The position numbers were made by a program, and so were the translations under genes. A DNA stretch of 64,000 nt from NCBI RefSeq assembly GCF_034670185.1, contig NZ_JAXMNY010000001.1, forward strand, positions 1,550,001-1,614,000. The letters are read 5' to 3'. Below the pieces are notes generated by a model. It searched no databases. It was not told the DNA's origin and saw nothing but the letters and a program-made list of their open reading frames with translations. Shown here in pieces: positions 37,267-48,539 of this stretch. The DNA is from Nisaea sp. (GTDB lineage Bacteria; Pseudomonadota; Alphaproteobacteria; Thalassobaculales; Thalassobaculaceae). Position 1 is the stretch's first letter; each line of letters opens with the position of its first letter.

Positions 37267-37878
37267 ATGGGCAGGATCTATCTGATCCGGCATGGGGAGA
37301 CGGTATGGAACCGGCTGGGACGGCTGCAGGGCCAGCTTGATTCCCCCCTCACCCTGACCGGTGTGCGGCAGGCCGAAGCCCATGGCCGCAAGCTCGGCGA
37401 ATTGCTCGGGGCGAGCGCCCTGCCCGTACTCGCCAGCCCGCTCGGTCGCACCCGGCAGACCGCTGCTATCATCTGCGATACGGCAGGTTTGCCCTACGAG
37501 GCCGTGCGGTTCGACGAGCGGCTGATGGAAATCACCCTTGGCGAGCATGACGGCTATCATGGCTGGGGTGCGCTGGACCGAGACTTTCCGGAACACGCGA
37601 CCGCCCGACAGGCCAATCCCTGGCATTACCAGCATCCGGGCGGCGAGAGCACGGAGATGGTGCGCGAAAGGCTGATCCCGGTTCTGGATGAACTGCGCGC
37701 CGCCGAAACACCGCACATCGTCATTGCCCACGGCGTGGTGAACAAGATCATGCGCGGGATCTATCTCGGGCTGAGCGAGGAAGACTGCTTCGCCCTCGAC
37801 CGGCCGCAGCACGGCTTCCATGTGCTGGAGGATGGCGCGGAAGAGTTCGTGCTCAGCATCTCTCTCGAAGCCGGATAA
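37267..37878 (+). CDS. Histidine phosphatase (phosphoglycerate-mutase-like)
   Basis: 203 residues. LIRHGETVWNR is the RHG catalytic motif and IVIAHGVVNKIMRG supplies the second His. It resembles cobalamin-5'-phosphate phosphatase (CobC)-like and GpmB-like enzymes without specific evidence for either. Cytoplasmic. It stands alone. Confidence 0.88.
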   Translation: MGRIYLIRHGETVWNRLGRLQGQLDSPLTLTGVRQAEAHGRKLGELLGASALPVLASPLGRTRQTAAIICDTAGLPYEAVRFDERLMEITLGEHDGYHGWGALDRDFPEHATARQANPWHYQHPGGESTEMVRERLIPVLDELRAAETPHIVIAHGVVNKIMRGIYLGLSEEDCFALDRPQHGFHVLEDGAEEFVLSISLEAG

Positions 37879-38020
37879 CACCGGATTAGGCGTTGCCGGT
37901 CTCCGCCTTGCATCCTAAAAAGAAGCGCGGGCACCGCCCCGGCCACTTTGTTCAGGAGATCGGGAACGTTCCGGCATCGCCCGTATCGTCGCCTGCCCTC
38001 TCCCAACCAGAGGTCATAGG

Positions 38021-38398
38021 ATGAGCGAGCATGCCCCTCACGGCATACGGTTTGGCCGTATAGCCGCCACACTTCCCGTAAAACAAATCCAGAAAGCACA
38101 CGACTTCTATGTCGGCGTCCTGGGATTCGAGAAGGTCTTCGAGAACGGCAGTCCCGTCGGCTTCATGATCCTGAAACAGGGTCAGGCCGAGTTGCATCTG
38201 ACATTGCAGCCCGGCCACAAGGCTGCGCCGTTCAATGTCGCCCATATCATGGTCGACGATGTGGATGCGCTGTCCGCACTCTGCCAGCAGGCGGGGATGC
38301 GCATCGTCAAAGGGCTACAGGATAAGGATTATGGTCTGCGGGCCTTCGTCTTCGAGGACCCAGACGGTAACCGCATCGACGTCGGCGCGGCACTCTGA
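38021..38398 (+). CDS. VOC family protein (glyoxalase/bleomycin-resistance fold)
   Basis: 125 residues: two beta-alpha-beta-beta-beta modules, with VKQIQKAHDFYVGVLGFEKVFE and the C-terminal FEDPDGNRIDVG, where the Glu and Asp are typical metal ligands or structural residues. Substrate unknown. The members include lyases, dioxygenases and drug-binding proteins, so function is open. Confidence 0.83.
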   Translation: MSEHAPHGIRFGRIAATLPVKQIQKAHDFYVGVLGFEKVFENGSPVGFMILKQGQAELHLTLQPGHKAAPFNVAHIMVDDVDALSALCQQAGMRIVKGLQDKDYGLRAFVFEDPDGNRIDVGAAL

Positions 38399-38411
38399 GG
38401 CTAGGGCGTCT

Positions 38412-38434
38412 CCGGCACGGCTGGCCCGTGCCGG
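38412..38434. terminator. Bidirectional stem-loop terminator
   Basis: CCGGCACGG (38412-38420) and CCGTGCCGG (38426-38434) form a perfect 9 bp stem with a 5-base loop, in the 42 bp gap between convergent stop codons. There is no strong T-run on either side. Confidence 0.6.
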
Positions 38435-38440
38435 GGCGCT

Positions 38441-39322
38441 TTACTCCATGTCAGGAATAGACGGCAGACGACGGATGGTCCGGATCGGGATGTCCATGTC
38501 CCGGGTCCTGTGCATGAAGTCCGCCAGTCCCTCATAAGCCACTGCCATGTGATGACCGTTGGCATGCAGCAGCATGCCCGGCTCGGCCAGGAACATGACA
38601 TGGCCTTCCGTAAACAGCAGGTCCCCCGGTTGAGCCGCATCCAGCCCACCCTCGACGATCTCGCCGACAGCGGCTTCCTGCATGTCGCTATCCCTCGGCG
38701 CCGTTATCCCGGCCCGGGCCAATGCCAGTTGCACCAAAGCGGAGCAATCCAGCCCGAAGCTTGACCGCCCGCCCCAGCCATAGGGGGCGCCCATGAAAAG
38801 CTCGGCGGTCGAGAGATAGTCCGGTTCCACCTCGGTCACGTCGCACAGATGCGGCGTGTAGATCCAGCCGCCCGTCTCACCGAAATCGACCCTCGAGTAA
38901 TTCCCGTCTGTCTCAGACACCCGGACCCGGGTGGAGAGATGCAGCATGTCGAGCGGGATGCTCTTCAGGTCGGGCTCCGGGAACACATAGCTCCGGAGCG
39001 CCTGGATTTCGTGACTGTAGGTCGCCTCATTATCAGGTCCGAGCCCGTCCTCGCGAACATAGCCGACATAGCCGTCGCTCTGGTTCTGGCCCCAGGCCCA
39101 GCCGTCCTTGCGCTCATAGGCGATGAAGCGCTCGTTGAACAGCAGCTCGGTCGATTGCCGCGCCGCCGCGTCCGGCGCCTCGCGCACCGACAGCCTGCCC
39201 GGCAGCACCCGGCATGCCTCGCCCGCTACATATTTCGGCGCATCGATATCGGCTTCGAGGAAATCGGCCGCTATATCCGCGCGGGCCGGGGTCAGGCGAT
39301 GGTCGAACGGGTCAATCTTCAC
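38441..39322 (-). CDS. NlpC/P60 family cell-wall peptidase with SH3-like domains
   Basis: 293 residues. No signal peptide is obvious. The N-terminal two-thirds have bacterial SH3-like folds (ELLFNERFIAYERKDGWAWG and VRVSETDGNYSRVDF); the C-terminal domain has FGLDCSALVQLALARAG with the catalytic Cys, and HVMFLAEPGMLLHANGHH gives the His. It hydrolyses gamma-D-Glu-diamino-acid links, probably in peptidoglycan recycling (YkfC-like). It overlaps the VWA gene by 4 bp. Confidence 0.88.
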   Translation of the reverse strand: MKIDPFDHRLTPARADIAADFLEADIDAPKYVAGEACRVLPGRLSVREAPDAAARQSTELLFNERFIAYERKDGWAWGQNQSDGYVGYVREDGLGPDNEATYSHEIQALRSYVFPEPDLKSIPLDMLHLSTRVRVSETDGNYSRVDFGETGGWIYTPHLCDVTEVEPDYLSTAELFMGAPYGWGGRSSFGLDCSALVQLALARAGITAPRDSDMQEAAVGEIVEGGLDAAQPGDLLFTEGHVMFLAEPGMLLHANGHHMAVAYEGLADFMHRTRDMDIPIRTIRRLPSIPDME

Positions 39323-40497
39323 GCCATCAGGTCCTTTGTTGCCCGGTCGAGACCGTCCAGGGTGAGCGGGAACATGCGGTCCTCCATCAGGTCGCGGATC
39401 ATGCTGATCGACTGGGTATAGTGCCAGTATTTTTCGGGCGTCGGGTTGAGCCAGGCAGTGCGACGGAAATGCCCGGTCAGGCGCTGCATCCAGGCGGCGC
39501 CCGCCTCCTGGTTCATATGCTCCACACTGCCGCCGGGCATGGCGATCTCGTAAGGGCTCATCGAGGCATCACCGACGAAGATCGCCTTGTATTCCGGCCC
39601 GTAAGTGTGAAGCACGTCCCAGGTCGAGGTCGCCTCCGTATGGCGGCGCCAGTTGTCCTTCCACACCTTCTCGTAGGGGCAGTTGTGGAAGTAGAAATAT
39701 TCCAGATGCTTGAACTCTGACCGGGCGGCGGAGAACAGCTCCTCCGTCACCTTGATGAAGGGGTCCATGGAGCCGCCGACATCGAGGAACAGCAGCACGT
39801 TCACGTTGTTATGCCGTTCCGGCACCATCTTCAGATCGAGATAGCCGCCATTGCGCGCGGTGGAGCGGATGGTGTCGCTCATATCCAGTTCGGTCGGCGT
39901 CCCGGAGCGGGCGAAGCGGCGCAGTTTGCGGAGCGCCATCTTGATATTCCGGGTGCCTATCTCAACGGAATCGTCGAGATTGCGGAACTCGCGCTTGTCC
40001 CAGACCTTCACTGCCCGGTTATTGCGATTGCCATCCTGGCCGATGCGTACACCTTCGGGATTATAGCCATAGGCACCGAACGGGCTGCGACCGGCCGTGC
40101 CGATCCACTTGTTGCCGCCCTGGTGGCGCTTTTCCTGCTCTTCCATGCGCTGCTTCAGGGTCTCCATGAGCTTTTCCCAGCCGCCCATGGCCTCGATCTC
40201 GGCCTTTTCCTCCTCAGTCAGGTTCAGCTCCGCCATCTTGCGCAACCATTCCTCCGGGATATCCTCGCCGAACAGATCAGTGAGGTATTCCAGCCCCTTA
40301 AAGACGTGGCCGAACACCTGGTCGAACCGGTCCAGATGCCGCTCGTCCTTCACCAGCGTCGCGCGGGAGAGGTAGTAGAAATCCTCGACCGCATAATTGG
40401 CGAGCCCAGCCTGCACGGCCTCAAGAAGCATCAGGTACTCCTTCACGGAGACCGGCACTTCGGCGCGTTTCAGCTCGTAGAAAAAATTCGAAAACAT
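39319..40497 (-). CDS. VWA domain-containing CoxE-like protein
   Basis: 392 residues. The C-terminal half is a von Willebrand A domain whose metal site reads LFLDVGGSMDPF, a relaxed DxGxS form of the MIDAS motif. The N-terminal half is helical, and FGHVFKGLEYLTDLFGEDIPE is family-like. Such proteins work with MoxR AAA ATPases in assembling or activating metalloenzymes. The likely partner is the MoxR gene at 43219, here 2.7 kb away. Confidence 0.85.
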   Translation of the reverse strand: MFSNFFYELKRAEVPVSVKEYLMLLEAVQAGLANYAVEDFYYLSRATLVKDERHLDRFDQVFGHVFKGLEYLTDLFGEDIPEEWLRKMAELNLTEEEKAEIEAMGGWEKLMETLKQRMEEQEKRHQGGNKWIGTAGRSPFGAYGYNPEGVRIGQDGNRNNRAVKVWDKREFRNLDDSVEIGTRNIKMALRKLRRFARSGTPTELDMSDTIRSTARNGGYLDLKMVPERHNNVNVLLFLDVGGSMDPFIKVTEELFSAARSEFKHLEYFYFHNCPYEKVWKDNWRRHTEATSTWDVLHTYGPEYKAIFVGDASMSPYEIAMPGGSVEHMNQEAGAAWMQRLTGHFRRTAWLNPTPEKYWHYTQSISMIRDLMEDRMFPLTLDGLDRATKDLMA

Positions 40498-40554
40498 GGG
40501 GATTTGTCACAGGACCAGAGAGGCCGGTCAAGCATGCTTAATGCAACCCGCCCG

Positions 40555-41157
40555 TCATTTGATATCGAACCAGTTCACGGTCGGCCCGAGATTCTGCACC
40601 CGCGTTCTTCCGATCTGGTCGGTCTCGCCCCAGGAATGATGAATATGGCCGCAAAGACAGAGTTCAGGTTGTCTGGTTCGGATAAAATCCGCGATGGCGG
40701 AGCTGCCGTGGCGTGAGCCATCTTTCTGCAAATCCGCTGAACCGAACGGCGGTGCATGGGTGACAAGCACCGTCGCCGGTCCGGCCTGTTCCAGCAGTGC
40801 GGCGGCACGTTCCTCACTCTCGCTGACATTCCACTCGGCATCGTTCCGATGCGGGATCTCGCCGCCAAGGCCCGTGAACGTGACCCCCTCCAGGATCACG
40901 GCCCCGCCATGCAGGTAGTGACCACCTTCCCAGCCTGTGCAGAGCCTCTCTAGTTCCTCCGGCCTGTCGTGGTTGCCGTGAACCAGTACGACCGGCTTTC
41001 CGCACCGTTTCAGAAGAGCGATCGTGTCGGATTCGCCCTCACCGCGAATTGCGAAATCACCGGCAGCGACGAGGACATCGGCCTCGCTGCTCGCCTCGAC
41101 TACCTTCCGTGTAGCGCTCGCACTCCGGTGGAGGTCCGAGAATGCCAGGATACGCAT
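40555..41157 (-). CDS. Calcineurin-like metallophosphoesterase
   Basis: 200 residues from MRILAFSDLHRS; the open frame upstream runs into the next gene and is spurious. DLHRS, VAAGDFAI, VHGNHDR, THAPPFGS and GHIHHSW are the five metal-binding motifs in order. Substrate unknown; it may be a cAMP/nucleotide or other phosphoester hydrolase. It starts 2 bp after the permease stop. Confidence 0.9.
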   Translation of the reverse strand: MRILAFSDLHRSASATRKVVEASSEADVLVAAGDFAIRGEGESDTIALLKRCGKPVVLVHGNHDRPEELERLCTGWEGGHYLHGGAVILEGVTFTGLGGEIPHRNDAEWNVSESEERAAALLEQAGPATVLVTHAPPFGSADLQKDGSRHGSSAIADFIRTRQPELCLCGHIHHSWGETDQIGRTRVQNLGPTVNWFDIK

Positions 41158-41159
41158 CC

Positions 41160-42008
41160 TCAATACCTCGCAAAGCGCAGCAGAACCGCACCGATCAGGG
41201 TGGTCATGGTCGAGGCCACCTTCATCAAGTCCAGTCGCTCTTTCAGGAAAAAGACGCCAATCAGCAGCGCGAAGACAATGCTGGTCTCGCGGAGTGCCGT
41301 CACCAGTGCAATCGGCGCCTGCGTGAAAGCCCAGGTAACCGTCGCATAGGCGACGAAGGACGCACCACCACCAACAAAGAACAGCTTCTTCCCGCTGCTC
41401 CAGATGAGACCGAAGGTACCGGTCGAGCGGATCGCCACGTATATCGACATCACGATACCGTTGCCGATGGCTTGCCAGGCATAGAAACCGAGGGAGGTGC
41501 AGGCCAACCGCGCGCCCAGCCCGTCCACGAGGGAATAGGACGCGATGAAGCATCCCGTTGTCACGGCGAGCGCGGCCGCCTTTCCGTTTCGCTGTCCGTC
41601 GGCCCGCCTGACCAACGTCAGGCTGATGATGCCGGCACCGATCAGGAAGATGGCGGAAAGCTCCATCTTGCTCATTTCCACCCCCAGCACGGCGATTGAA
41701 ACCGCCGCCACGATCAATGGAGCCACTCCACGGGCGATCGGATAGACCTGCGTCAAATCGCCAAAGGTGTAGGAGCCGAGAAGGAACAACTGGTAGCCGA
41801 CATGCAGCCCAATCCCGGCAAGAAGGTACGGCAGCGCTTCGGCGTCTGGCAGCGGGACAAACGGCAGGGCCGCCAAGGCGAAAGGCAAATGCCCGAGCAC
41901 AACGGCCGTCATGGCCATCAGCTTGTCAGCACCGTTCTTGACCAAGGCGTTCCATGCGGCATGCAGGACAGCTGCCCCGATTACGGCGATGAAAACGGTT
42001 GTCGACAT
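41160..42008 (-). CDS. EamA/DMT family permease
   Basis: 282 residues from MSTTVFIAVIGAAV, with AGGAAA seven bases ahead. Two EamA repeats of five helices each are visible: VLHAAWNALVKNGADKLMAM in the first and IALVTALRETSIVFALLIGVFFLKERL in the second. Substrate unknown; such permeases export metabolites. It starts 327 bp from the divergent GNAT gene. Confidence 0.88.
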   Translation of the reverse strand: MSTTVFIAVIGAAVLHAAWNALVKNGADKLMAMTAVVLGHLPFALAALPFVPLPDAEALPYLLAGIGLHVGYQLFLLGSYTFGDLTQVYPIARGVAPLIVAAVSIAVLGVEMSKMELSAIFLIGAGIISLTLVRRADGQRNGKAAALAVTTGCFIASYSLVDGLGARLACTSLGFYAWQAIGNGIVMSIYVAIRSTGTFGLIWSSGKKLFFVGGGASFVAYATVTWAFTQAPIALVTALRETSIVFALLIGVFFLKERLDLMKVASTMTTLIGAVLLRFARY

Positions 42009-42335
42009 TGCGAGCTTTCCTGTCTGCACGGGCTGGAATAGAAACGACGGCAAAATTCATATAGACGTATAGATGAATATTAGGTCGCACCAGCGATGGC
42101 AGCAATCAAAATAGCGTGCGTTTCAATCAATCTTCCCGTTGCACCCTTACCGGTGCACCGATAAGAACGCGTCACGGAACTGGAGATTTTATGTCCCGAT
42201 GAATGCGGGCGGCCATGTGGCCACCCATCCAAGCCAGTAACAGATCACGCTTGCGCCGGTACGGCGCGACGCCTGTTGGTTTGACTTCAGCATAATTCGG
42301 AACATTCGCTCCGGCAGTTTGCCGGTAGAGGAAAC
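42009..42335. other. Intergenic region without recognised features
   Basis: 327 bp between divergent starts (EamA leftward, GNAT rightward). I saw no tRNA, clear promoter, repeat or small conserved ORF. Both promoters should be here. Confidence 0.45.
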
Positions 42336-42782
42336 ATGGAAATCATCCAGACAATGATCAGACAATACCAATCCAGCGATACCGACGCCCTCGTTTCGAT
42401 CTGGCGGTCCGCAAGCACGCTTGCCCATCCGTTTCTAAGCGACGGCTTCATGGCGCAGGAGGATGAAAACCTGCGCAATCTTTACCTTCCAAATGCTGAA
42501 ACCTGGGTTCTGGAGCAGGAAGCAGCATCTGTCGGCTTCATTGCCCTGATCGGCGCAGAGATCGGCGGGCTGTTTCTTTGCCCCTCCTGCCATGGGCAGG
42601 GACTGGGCAAAATACTGGTGGATCACGCAGCAGGCCTCAAAGGTCCCTTAAGCGTTGAGGTTTTCGAGCGGAACCATATCGGCCGACATTTCTATGATCG
42701 ATACGGATTCTCTGAAACCGGGCGATACAGGCATGATGCATCAGGAGAAATGACAATCAGGATGACGATGCCGTCAGTCTGA
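42336..42782 (+). CDS. GNAT family N-acetyltransferase
   Basis: 148 residues. CPSCHGQGLGKILVDHA is the acetyl-CoA pyrophosphate-binding motif A (Q/RxxGxG/A), and VEVFERNHIGRHFYDRYGFSETG is motif B. YafP/YiiD-like proteins share this pattern. GAGGAAAC precedes the start. A rho-independent terminator follows. Confidence 0.85.
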   Translation: MEIIQTMIRQYQSSDTDALVSIWRSASTLAHPFLSDGFMAQEDENLRNLYLPNAETWVLEQEAASVGFIALIGAEIGGLFLCPSCHGQGLGKILVDHAAGLKGPLSVEVFERNHIGRHFYDRYGFSETGRYRHDASGEMTIRMTMPSV

Positions 42783-42794
42783 ACCACAACACCG

Positions 42795-42825
42795 GAAGGC
42801 GCCCTTTACTGGGCGCCTTCTTTTT
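42795..42825 (+). terminator. Rho-independent terminator
   Basis: GAAGGCGCCC (42795-42804) pairs perfectly with GGGCGCCTTC (42811-42820), followed by TTTTT. It ends the GNAT transcript, 12 bp after the stop. Confidence 0.92.
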
Positions 42826-42850
42826 GAACTCATGCCACCGCAACGCGCCG

Positions 42851-43219
42851 CTAGTTGAGCGCAGCCTGCAGGGCCTTCTGCTTCTCAAGAAGATCGGTTG
42901 CCAGGGATCGGCCTCCGTCTTCGGTGCAATGATGATTCTCGATTTCAGCGGCAGCGCTGGACTTTTGCATCGCAATCGCGATTGCCGCCCATTCGAGCGG
43001 ACCGGCGCCCGCTTTCTCGGCAAGCTGTTTCACTTGCGCGATAAAGTAGGCAAGTTCCTTGTCCGGGCCACCGCAGAACGGCACAGAGGCCGCAATCGTT
43101 CCGGCCGCGCTTCCATAGTCCTCAAGGGCTTGTTTCAAGGTCTCGTCGGCCGCGCCAGCCGGCGCTGAAAAAGCCGCGATGGTCAGCGCGGCGGATAGCA
43201 TCAAACCAAGGCCCTTCAT
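42851..43219 (-). CDS. Small secreted hypothetical protein
   Basis: 122 residues. A classic signal peptide with an AGA-ADE cleavage near residue 23 sends it to the periplasm. The mature part is helical with two cysteines (VPFCGGPD and NHHCTED), likely one disulfide. No family recognised. Its start overlaps the MoxR stop by one base (TAATG), so it is translated with the AAA ATPase. Confidence 0.7.
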   Translation of the reverse strand: MKGLGLMLSAALTIAAFSAPAGAADETLKQALEDYGSAAGTIAASVPFCGGPDKELAYFIAQVKQLAEKAGAGPLEWAAIAIAMQKSSAAAEIENHHCTEDGGRSLATDLLEKQKALQAALN

Positions 43220-44079
43220 TACCCCCGTCCCTCCCGGCGGGCCATGAAAGCCAGCCGTTCAAACATGTGCACATCCTGCTCATTCTTCAGCAGAGCGCCA
43301 TAAAGCGGCGGAATAATGTCCTTCTTGTCCTTGGACCGCAGCGTCTCCGGCGGGATGTCCTCGACCACCAGAAGCTTGATCCAGTCCAGCAGCTCGGATG
43401 TCGAGGGCTTCTTCTTCAATCCCGGCACCTCGCGCACCTCATAGAAGGAGGTCAACGCCTCGCGCAGCATGTTCTGCTTCAGCTTCGGGAAATGCACCTC
43501 GACGATTTCCGCCATCACCTCGGGCTCAGGGAAGCGGATATAGTGGAAGAAGCAGCGACGCAGGAAGGCGTCCGGCAACTCCTTCTCGTTGTTCGAGGTG
43601 ATGATCACGATCGGCCGCTGTTTGGCCTTCACCACCTGCTGCGTCTCGTAGACGAAGAATTCCATCCGGTCGAGTTCGAGCAGCAGGTCGTTCGGAAACT
43701 CGATATCGGCCTTGTCGATCTCGTCGATCAGCAGGATCGACGGCTTTTCCGCCTCGAAGGCATCCCAGAGTTTTCCGCGCACGATGTAGTTGGAAATATC
43801 GTGCACCTTCTCGTCACCGAGCTGGCTGTCACGCAGACGGGAGACCGCGTCATATTCATAGAGGCCTTGTTGCGCCTTGGTGGTGGACTTGATGTGCCAC
43901 TCGATCAGCGGCATGCCGAGAGCGCGGGCCACCTCGTGGGCAAGGACTGTTTTGCCGGTACCGGGCTCCCCCTTGATCAGGAGCGGACGCTGCAGGGTGA
44001 TCGCCGCGTTCACAGCGACCTTGAGGTCCTCCGTCGCGATATACCCGTCCGTTCCGGAAAAGCGTGACGTCTCGGTCAT
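43219..44079 (-). CDS. MoxR family AAA ATPase
   Basis: 286 residues. Walker A GEPGTGKTVLAHE, Walker B SILLIDEIDKAD, sensor 1 VIITSNNEKELPDAFLRR and the arginine finger follow in order. It is a chaperone ATPase whose usual partner is a VWA protein; one with a relaxed MIDAS lies at 39319-40497. The neighbouring small secreted protein may be incidental or a partner. Confidence 0.9.
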   Translation of the reverse strand: MTETSRFSGTDGYIATEDLKVAVNAAITLQRPLLIKGEPGTGKTVLAHEVARALGMPLIEWHIKSTTKAQQGLYEYDAVSRLRDSQLGDEKVHDISNYIVRGKLWDAFEAEKPSILLIDEIDKADIEFPNDLLLELDRMEFFVYETQQVVKAKQRPIVIITSNNEKELPDAFLRRCFFHYIRFPEPEVMAEIVEVHFPKLKQNMLREALTSFYEVREVPGLKKKPSTSELLDWIKLLVVEDIPPETLRSKDKKDIIPPLYGALLKNEQDVHMFERLAFMARREGRG

Positions 44080-44135
44080 GAAAACTCCCTCGGGCGCGTG
44101 ATGCCGTCCGGCAGTAACCCACTGCGAACGGAAAG

Positions 44136-44160
44136 GAAAAAGCGCCCCCGAAGCGGGCGC
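44136..44160 (-). terminator. Rho-independent terminator of alaS
   Basis: GCGCCC (44142-44147) and GGGCGC (44155-44160) form the stem; read leftward it is followed by TTTTTCC. It lies 57 bp past the alaS stop. Confidence 0.85.
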
Positions 44161-44217
44161 CTCCTCGTTAAGGTAAGGCGATCAGTCGCTGCCTGTCGAT
44201 GGCAAAGCTACCGCCAA

Positions 44218-46878
<2,661 letters not shown>

Positions 46879-47190
46879 ATCGTCCCTCCGGACCGGCGGA
46901 GCGCGTCTCTTGCCGCCGGAATAACCGTGCCTGTCAGCCCGCCGCGCCATCGCAGCAGGCGGGGTCCGCTTTTACTGAAGAAGCCCTCTTCTGTCCAGCA
47001 CGCGGCCATTGGGAATCCGCCATTTTCCATTTGGCAAATAGCTCGGTCGATAGGCCCGGGGGAGCCGGGTTGCAGCGGCCGGCTCCAAGCTTATTCAAAA
47101 GAAAGCCCTGGACCGAGACCGGTCCAGGGCTTTCTGCTTTTAATCTGCGGCGGAAAAGCCAGCTCTTGAGCCAGATTTCCTTATCCGGAG
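46879..47190. other. Intergenic region alaS/recA
   Basis: 312 bp between the alaS start and the recA stop, holding the recA terminator and the alaS promoter region. Apart from the terminator at 47101-47134 I saw no recognisable element; an alaS autoregulatory site could be here but none was evident. Confidence 0.45.
47095..47134 (-). terminator. Rho-independent terminator of recA
   Basis: A perfect 14 bp stem, GAAAGCCCTGGACC (47101-47114) with GGTCCAGGGCTTTC (47121-47134), around a 6-base loop. Leftward it is followed by TTTTG, 57 bp past the recA stop. Confidence 0.92.
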
Positions 47191-48267
<1,077 letters not shown>

Positions 48268-48354
48268 ACCCGATCCTCCATATCCCACAAGGACGCCTGC
48301 AATGGCAATCAGCGCCGCCCCGTTTGTCCAATTAACGTTATGGAAGGGACTGAA

Positions 48355-48372
48355 CTGAAATTCGGATTTCAG
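48355..48372. repeat. Inverted repeat in the recA leader
   Basis: CTGAAAT (48355-48361) and ATTTCAG (48366-48372) with a 4-base centre, between the candidate SOS operator and the recA start. It may be an RNA leader hairpin or a protein site. Confidence 0.4.
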
Positions 48373-48385
48373 TATGTACCAGCTT

Positions 48386-48421
48386 TGTTCTCATTTACAA
48401 GAACATTTTCCCCTTTTGTTC
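48386..48421 (-). promoter_or_regulatory. Candidate LexA/SOS operator region of recA
   Basis: TGTTCT (48386-48391) and AGAACA (48400-48405) form a 6+6 bp palindrome about 120 bp before the recA start. Adjacent is TTTC-N7-GTTC (48407-48421), one base from the alphaproteobacterial GTTC-N7-GTTC box. A TTGTAA/TACATA promoter-like pair lies leftward across the palindrome. Position and sequence fit SOS control; the exact operator is uncertain. Confidence 0.5.
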
Positions 48422-48539
48422 ACGTTCGAAATCTAGGATTCACTTTACGACTGCCTACGACATTTTGCGTCTGGGCGATGAGATCAGCATTATGTTCTCA
48501 CCTTGTTCCAATTCCGTCGTCCGAATCACCATGGAGCAC

